This document shows, piece after piece, positions 60,156 to 64,000 of a stretch of DNA of 64,000 bases. The DNA is taken from NCBI RefSeq assembly GCF_002929215.1, contig NZ_PJII01000003.1, positions 186,001 to 250,000 on the forward strand, in the 5' to 3' direction. Source of the DNA: Arthrobacter sp. ZGTC412. Lineage in GTDB: Bacteria > Actinomycetota > Actinomycetes > Actinomycetales > Micrococcaceae. The translations under genes and the position numbers were made by a program. Within the stretch, counting starts at the first letter, position 1. Each line of letters opens with the position of its first letter. The notes under the pieces are model-generated. The model was not told the DNA's origin. It saw only the letters and a list, made by a program, of their open reading frames with translations, and searched no databases.

Positions 60156-61964
60156 ATGTCCAAGCCGGACGTTCCTGTTGACCGCCCAGCCCGCCAGGAA
60201 TGGTGGGCGGACGCCGTTGTCTATCAGATCTACCCCCGGTCCTTCGCGGACGGCAACGGTGACGGCATGGGCGACCTACGTGGCGTTAGGGACCGCCTGC
60301 CCTACCTGCAGCAGCTGGGAGTGGACGCCCTCTGGCTCTCCCCGTTCTACAAATCCCCGCAAGCCGACGGGGGATATGATGTGGCCGACTACCGCCAGGT
60401 GGACCCGCTCTTCGGGTCGCTCGAGACTTTCGATGCCATGTTGCAGGAAGCTCACCAGCGCGGGCTGAAAGTCATCGTCGACCTGGTACCCAACCACACC
60501 TCCGACGAGCATGTGTGGTTCCAGGAGGCGCTTGCTTCACCGCCCGGCTCCCCTGAACGGGCCCGCTACATGTTCCGGGCCGGCAAGGACGAAGTTCCCG
60601 GCTCCGGTGATGGCAACCTCGCCCCGAACAACTGGAAATCGATCTTCGGCGGGCCAGCCTGGAGCCGTATCATCGAGGCTGATGGGTCTCCCGGCGAGTG
60701 GTACCTCCACCTTTTCGACACGAAGCAACCGGACCTCAACTGGGAAAACGCCGAGGTGCACGAGGAGATGCGCTCGGTGCTCCGCTTCTGGCTGAACCGG
60801 GGCGTGGATGGCTTCCGGGTAGACGTGGCCCACGGCCTGATCAAGGAGCCCGGCCTGCCCGATTGGGAAGGCGTTGCCGCAATGGTTGAAGGCACTGCGG
60901 AAGTGAGCCGGGAAGCAGGTCATCGCCCCGGCGACGCACCGGGAGCCCATACCGACGCCGAAGAGCCCCACCGCGCGGTCTCCCCGGTTTATCCGCCCTC
61001 GCCGTTCTTTGACCAGGACGGGGTGCACGACGTCTACCGCGACTGGCACAGCGTGCTTGCCGGGTATGACGGCGACCGCATGATGGTGGCTGAGGCCTGG
61101 GTGGAGCCGGCGGAACGGCTGGCCCGCTACACCCGCCCGGACGAAATGCAGCAGGCCTTCAATTTCGATTTCCTGCTTGCAGGCTGGGACGCGGAGCGCA
61201 TGGCGGCGTCCATCGAGGCCTCCCTGGCAGCAGCTTCCTCTGTGGGTGCTCCCTGCACATGGGTGCTGAGCAACCATGACACAGTCCGCCACACCACGCG
61301 GTTCGGCCTTAAGGACCCCACGACGTTCCCCAAGGGCCTCGGAGCAGATGACGAACAGCCTGACGCCGCATTGGGGCTGGCCCGCGCCAGGGCCGCGACG
61401 TTGATCTCACTTGCCCTGCCGGGCTCCGCGTACCTGTATCAGGGAGAGGAGTTGGGACTCCCCGAGCACACCACCCTTCCGGCGGATGCGCGGCAGGACC
61501 CGACGTTCTTCCGGACGGGGGGCGCAGAGATTGGCCGTGACGGCTGCCGCGTCCCCTTGCCGTGGGCCGCGGATCTGCCGGGTCACGGCTTTTCGATAGC
61601 CCGGGACGGCGAGGCTTCGCAGCCCTGGCTCCCCCAGCCCGATAGTTTTGGCGCTCTGGCGGCGGACCAGCAGGAAGGAGTGCCAGGCTCAACCCTGGAG
61701 CTCTACCGCGCTGCCCTTGCCTTCCGGGCCGCCCGGCGACTGGGTGCAGGTTCCGTTGGCTGGGCCGAGGTCCACGCGCCGGACAGCGGCGTGCTGGCCT
61801 TCCAGAACGGGGACATCCTGGTACTGGGCAACCTTGGGTTCGCCTCCGCCCCGGTCCCGGAAGGGTATTCCGTTGTTCTCTCCAGTGACCCTGGGCCTGC
61901 CGCCGAGTGGGCGGGCATGCGTGAAGTGCCCGTGGACTGCACTGTCTACCTCGCCAAAGACTGA
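60156..61964 (+). CDS. GH13 alpha-glucosidase (oligo-1,6-glucosidase type)
   Basis: The 602-aa enzyme has the GH13 conserved regions: I DLVPNHTS (109-116), II GFRVDVAHG with nucleophile D223, III MVAEAWVEP with acid/base E313 and IV SNHD with D375. It starts WWADAVVYQIYPRSFADGNGDG, typical of the oligo-1,6-glucosidase subfamily, and has no signal peptide, so it works on imported sugar. A polar insert (about 245-283) sits between regions II and III. It diverges from the transporter operon, with a LacI-type operator between. SD GAGAGG precedes the ATG. Confidence 0.94.
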   Translation: MSKPDVPVDRPARQEWWADAVVYQIYPRSFADGNGDGMGDLRGVRDRLPYLQQLGVDALWLSPFYKSPQADGGYDVADYRQVDPLFGSLETFDAMLQEAHQRGLKVIVDLVPNHTSDEHVWFQEALASPPGSPERARYMFRAGKDEVPGSGDGNLAPNNWKSIFGGPAWSRIIEADGSPGEWYLHLFDTKQPDLNWENAEVHEEMRSVLRFWLNRGVDGFRVDVAHGLIKEPGLPDWEGVAAMVEGTAEVSREAGHRPGDAPGAHTDAEEPHRAVSPVYPPSPFFDQDGVHDVYRDWHSVLAGYDGDRMMVAEAWVEPAERLARYTRPDEMQQAFNFDFLLAGWDAERMAASIEASLAAASSVGAPCTWVLSNHDTVRHTTRFGLKDPTTFPKGLGADDEQPDAALGLARARAATLISLALPGSAYLYQGEELGLPEHTTLPADARQDPTFFRTGGAEIGRDGCRVPLPWAADLPGHGFSIARDGEASQPWLPQPDSFGALAADQQEGVPGSTLELYRAALAFRAARRLGAGSVGWAEVHAPDSGVLAFQNGDILVLGNLGFASAPVPEGYSVVLSSDPGPAAEWAGMREVPVDCTVYLAKD

Positions 61965-61976
61965 ATGACCCGGCGG

Positions 61977-62588
61977 TCAGCGGACGCGCTCAGCCCTGCT
62001 GAAGCGCGTCCGTGCGCCGGCTCCGATATGGATCAACACCGGAATCCTCTTTCCCACCACCTGTTCCAGTGCGGCCACCAGCGCGTACACCTCGTCGGCG
62101 AGCAGGTGCGGGGCCACGCCTTGGCGCGGGAGGAGGCGCACCTTCAGGGCCGGGCTGCCTTTGACGTCGTAGGTGGTCACGGTGGCGCCGGCTAAATCGG
62201 GACGGTTCGCGAGGGCGTGCTTGAGCGCCTGCTCGGCCACTCCTCCGCCGATCCGCACGTCGCCCGGGACCTCACCGGGATCGTACTCGACGGCCAGCAG
62301 GTTTGCCCGGCCCTTGCCCTGCTGGGCAACCCAGGCAACCATTAGCCCAATCAGCACCAGCAGTGCCAGCGCCACCAGGATCCACAGCCAGCTTTCACCC
62401 CGACCGGGGAACCTGGTGGCGCTAAAGGCCTGGTTGACGTGGTTCCAGACCGCGGGGGACCAGGAATGCCACCAGGAAGCCACAGCCGGGACGGCGGCCA
62501 GCAACATCAGCAGGCCGCCCACAGCAATCAGCACGAGCCCCAGGAGCGCAATCAGAATCCGGTTGAGAAGCGTGGGGGTGCTGTTCAT
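61977..62588 (-). CDS. amaP: Alkaline shock response membrane anchor protein AmaP-like
   Basis: The 203-aa protein has two transmembrane helices (about residues 10-38 and 67-88) with an outer loop rich in Trp, then a cytoplasmic Asp23-like domain (GDVRIGGGVAEQALKHALANRP, LLADEVYALVAALEQVVG). AmaP anchors Asp23 at the membrane in staphylococci. It is the last gene of a five-gene coupled unit, overlapping the next by 4 bp, and nearly touches the convergent GH13 gene. Confidence 0.82.
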   Translation of the reverse strand: MNSTPTLLNRILIALLGLVLIAVGGLLMLLAAVPAVASWWHSWSPAVWNHVNQAFSATRFPGRGESWLWILVALALLVLIGLMVAWVAQQGKGRANLLAVEYDPGEVPGDVRIGGGVAEQALKHALANRPDLAGATVTTYDVKGSPALKVRLLPRQGVAPHLLADEVYALVAALEQVVGKRIPVLIHIGAGARTRFSRAERVR

Positions 62589-63193
62589 GCGCCAATCACT
62601 CCTGACGGCGCCACATTGACCTGCACCTCAGGTGGAGGATCCAGTGCCATGCCGTTGAGCTCGCTTTGGACGGCCTTGAGCACAGCATCCTGGTCCACGG
62701 GCACTCCGGAGGTGGGCCGGACACTTACCACTACCTGCCGCTGCGAGACCACCACCGTGACCTGTTCGGGTGTGACGTTCGCGGCAAGCCGGGCGCGGCG
62801 CGCCAGCGAGGAAGCGATGACTTCATCGTCCACCACCACGGCAGGGCCACCGGCGTCTCCGCTGCGGCGGACAAGGTGCCGGGCACGCCGCCCGGGCAGA
62901 ACCCCGTTGAGGAAAAAGACCAGGCCGAACATGGCCAGCACTGCTCCAATGGCGCCCAGCAGCAGCGGCGAAATCCCTGCAGGCAGGGCCACCAGGCGTT
63001 CAGCTGCCACCTGGGGCTCAATCAGCCAGGCCGGCTGCCCAAAGGCATGGACAGCAGCTTCGAGGAGCCCGTAGGCAGCAAGTGCAATGACCAGGACCGC
63101 TGCAGCGGTGGCCACCACCGCACGTGAGGAATGCGTCTCCCGGTGCAGGACGCGGCCCATATCCGGGCCCTGGCTTTCCATCTGCCGGCTCAT
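62585..63193 (-). CDS. DUF6286-like membrane protein of Asp23 cluster
   Basis: The 202-aa protein has two transmembrane helices (about residues 26-50 and 76-98) and a C-terminal domain (VTPEQVTVVVSQRQVVVSVRPTSGVP) that recalls the Asp23-like beta-rich fold. Proteins of this type accompany Asp23 genes in actinobacteria; the function is unknown. It overlaps both neighbours by 4 bp. Confidence 0.75.
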   Translation of the reverse strand: MSRQMESQGPDMGRVLHRETHSSRAVVATAAAVLVIALAAYGLLEAAVHAFGQPAWLIEPQVAAERLVALPAGISPLLLGAIGAVLAMFGLVFFLNGVLPGRRARHLVRRSGDAGGPAVVVDDEVIASSLARRARLAANVTPEQVTVVVSQRQVVVSVRPTSGVPVDQDAVLKAVQSELNGMALDPPPEVQVNVAPSGVIGA

Positions 63194-63570
63194 TGCACGC
63201 GTCCCCCTTCGCTGATTTTTGCTCCGCTGATCCTGATGTCCACCCGGCTCAACCGTGCACCGCTCAGCTCTGTCACCGTGGCGAGGATGCGGGCCTTTGC
63301 CCTCACGGAGCGGTCCCAGATGGAGCCCCCGCTGCCTTCCACCCGCAAGGGGTCCATCACTACGGCGTTCAAAGGCGGGATGCTGATAGGTGTAACGAGG
63401 GACAGCGCCAGCATGCCGTCGTCGTCCGCCCAGTCAGCCCGGACGTCGTCCGCATCCACGTCCAGGAACTGGGCGGCTGCCGCTTTGGCGAGGCTTGTCA
63501 GGGCCTGCGTGCTGATGCGGTTGTGTCCGCTCAGCTCCTGGCCCCGGATGGCCGGGGCGGTGGAGCTCAT
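63190..63570 (-). CDS. Asp23/Gls24-related protein
   Basis: The 126-aa protein lacks a signal peptide and contains a helical QALTSLAKAAAAQFLDVD segment and a beta-rich end (RLSRVDIRISGAKI). By position in the AmaP cluster and fold pattern it is probably a divergent Asp23-type subunit, but the motif match is weak. ATG 63570 overlaps the next gene stop; the frame to 63690 is a read-through. Confidence 0.6.
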   Translation of the reverse strand: MSSTAPAIRGQELSGHNRISTQALTSLAKAAAAQFLDVDADDVRADWADDDGMLALSLVTPISIPPLNAVVMDPLRVEGSGGSIWDRSVRAKARILATVTELSGARLSRVDIRISGAKISEGGRVQ

Positions 63571-63758
63571 GAGGACGAGCGCCGGCCGATGATGGCGTCC
63601 AGGACGCCGCGAAGGTCGAGTTTCCCTTCCGCGGCGCGGCCCAGAAGCGCCCCGATGGCCATGAACAGCAGGGATATAAGGAAGCCCCACAAACCGAACT
63701 GCAGGGACATAAAGGCCACAAAGGCACCCATAGCGGTGCCGGCCACGGTGAGGCTCAC
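63567..63758 (-). CDS. DUF2273-like small membrane protein
   Basis: The 63-aa protein has two close transmembrane helices (about residues 5-21 and 23-42) followed by GKLDLRGVLDAIIGRR. DUF2273 proteins sit between asp23 and amaP in many Gram-positives, as here. It overlaps both neighbours by 4 bp. Confidence 0.8.
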   Translation of the reverse strand: MSLTVAGTAMGAFVAFMSLQFGLWGFLISLLFMAIGALLGRAAEGKLDLRGVLDAIIGRRSSS

Positions 63759-64000
63759 AGCAGCGCCTCCCTTTCAGTGGAACCGGCCGTGGGCTTGAGT
63801 GGAGGCGGCACGAAGACGTCGGTTACTTCCACGTTGACCTCGATCACCTGCAGGCCTACGAGTTCCTCGACCGCCCGGTAAACTGCCGCGCGGACTTCGT
63901 TGGCCAGTGAGTGGAGCGGTGTTCCATAGCTCGCCACGAGGCTGATATCCACTGCAACCTGCGTCTCCCCGACCTCGGCACGCACGCCGGCCGCATGGTC
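63755..64000 (-). CDS. Asp23/Gls24 family envelope stress protein (5' truncated)
   Basis: The frame is open to the window end, so only the last 81 residues are seen. VAVDISLVASYGTPLHSLANEVRAAVYRAVEELVGLQVIEVNVEVTDV is the classic Asp23 C-terminal half. It heads, within the window, a five-gene unit with 4-bp overlaps throughout. Asp23 proteins form a membrane-proximal layer and respond to envelope or alkaline stress. Confidence 0.92.
   Translation of the reverse strand, partial: DHAAGVRAEVGETQVAVDISLVASYGTPLHSLANEVRAAVYRAVEELVGLQVIEVNVEVTDVFVPPPLKPTAGSTEREALL

Overview
The window is ordinary chromosomal DNA from a high-GC actinobacterium, most likely a Micrococcaceae member close to Arthrobacter/Pseudarthrobacter. 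The pointers are uniformly GC-rich codon use, separate purS/purQ/purL genes, dnaX next to recR, many GTG starts, GTGA/ATGA start-stop overlaps, a DUF3151 gene behind fbaA, and many TANNNT hexamers placed 6-7 nt before a start codon (leaderless transcripts). The genus is an inference. I see no rRNA, tRNA, transposase, prophage or CRISPR array.

Layout. 1-2.2 kb: 3' end of dnaX, recR, a GNAT acetyltransferase. 2.5-4.6 kb: an ABC-2 exporter pair. 4.8-6.2 kb: aspartokinase lysC. 6.3-7.4 kb: two paralogous small proteins and a divergent OhrR-like MarR regulator. 7.5-12.6 kb: two genes with subtilisin-inhibitor (SSI)-like domains around an unassigned conserved protein, convergent with a large secreted subtilase. 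13.3-16.7 kb: purSQL. 16.7-19.5 kb: small minus-strand genes (AbiEi/DUF559-like, DUF503, monooxygenase, DUF1990, YjbR), three of them followed by copies of one palindromic repeat. 19.5-23.1 kb: 2OG-Fe(II) oxygenase, CoA-binding protein, ECF sigma factor with a putative anti-sigma protein, YegP-like protein. 23.4-30.9 kb: purA, secreted M14 peptidase, a SAM-I riboswitch in front of a MetE-like methionine synthase, a uracil-DNA-glycosylase-like gene, DUF3151, fbaA, a TrmH/SpoU methyltransferase. 31-36 kb: HAD phosphatase, Tat-exported hydrolase, STAS-like protein, GAF-ANTAR regulator, divergent pyrE and nadE.

36.2-39.8 kb: an IclR regulator divergent from a 3-oxoacid CoA-transferase/thiolase operon. 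39.9-43.3 kb: ankyrin lipoprotein and an HbpS/GlcG-like secreted protein divergent from a histidine kinase/response regulator pair, resembling the Streptomyces HbpS-SenS-SenR heme/redox sensor. 43.5-46.1 kb: cold-shock protein, small membrane protein, TipA-like MerR regulator, SDR. 46.2-53.3 kb: acyl-CoA dehydrogenase, MarR regulator, DedA, and a valine/branched-chain catabolic operon (mmsA, 3-hydroxyisobutyryl-CoA hydrolase, mmsB, enoyl-CoA hydratase). 53.6-55.3 kb: exonuclease III and an unknown protein. 55.3-62 kb: a LacI-regulated alpha-glucoside ABC uptake system with a GH13 alpha-glucosidase. 62-64 kb: an AmaP/Asp23 cell-envelope operon cut by the window end.

The most notable signals are not whole new gene clusters but layered features: in-frame internal starts in lysC and the tipA-like gene, a set of leaderless promoters, the three-copy palindromic element, the SSI-like/subtilase neighbourhood and the HbpS-SenSR-like locus with an ankyrin lipoprotein.
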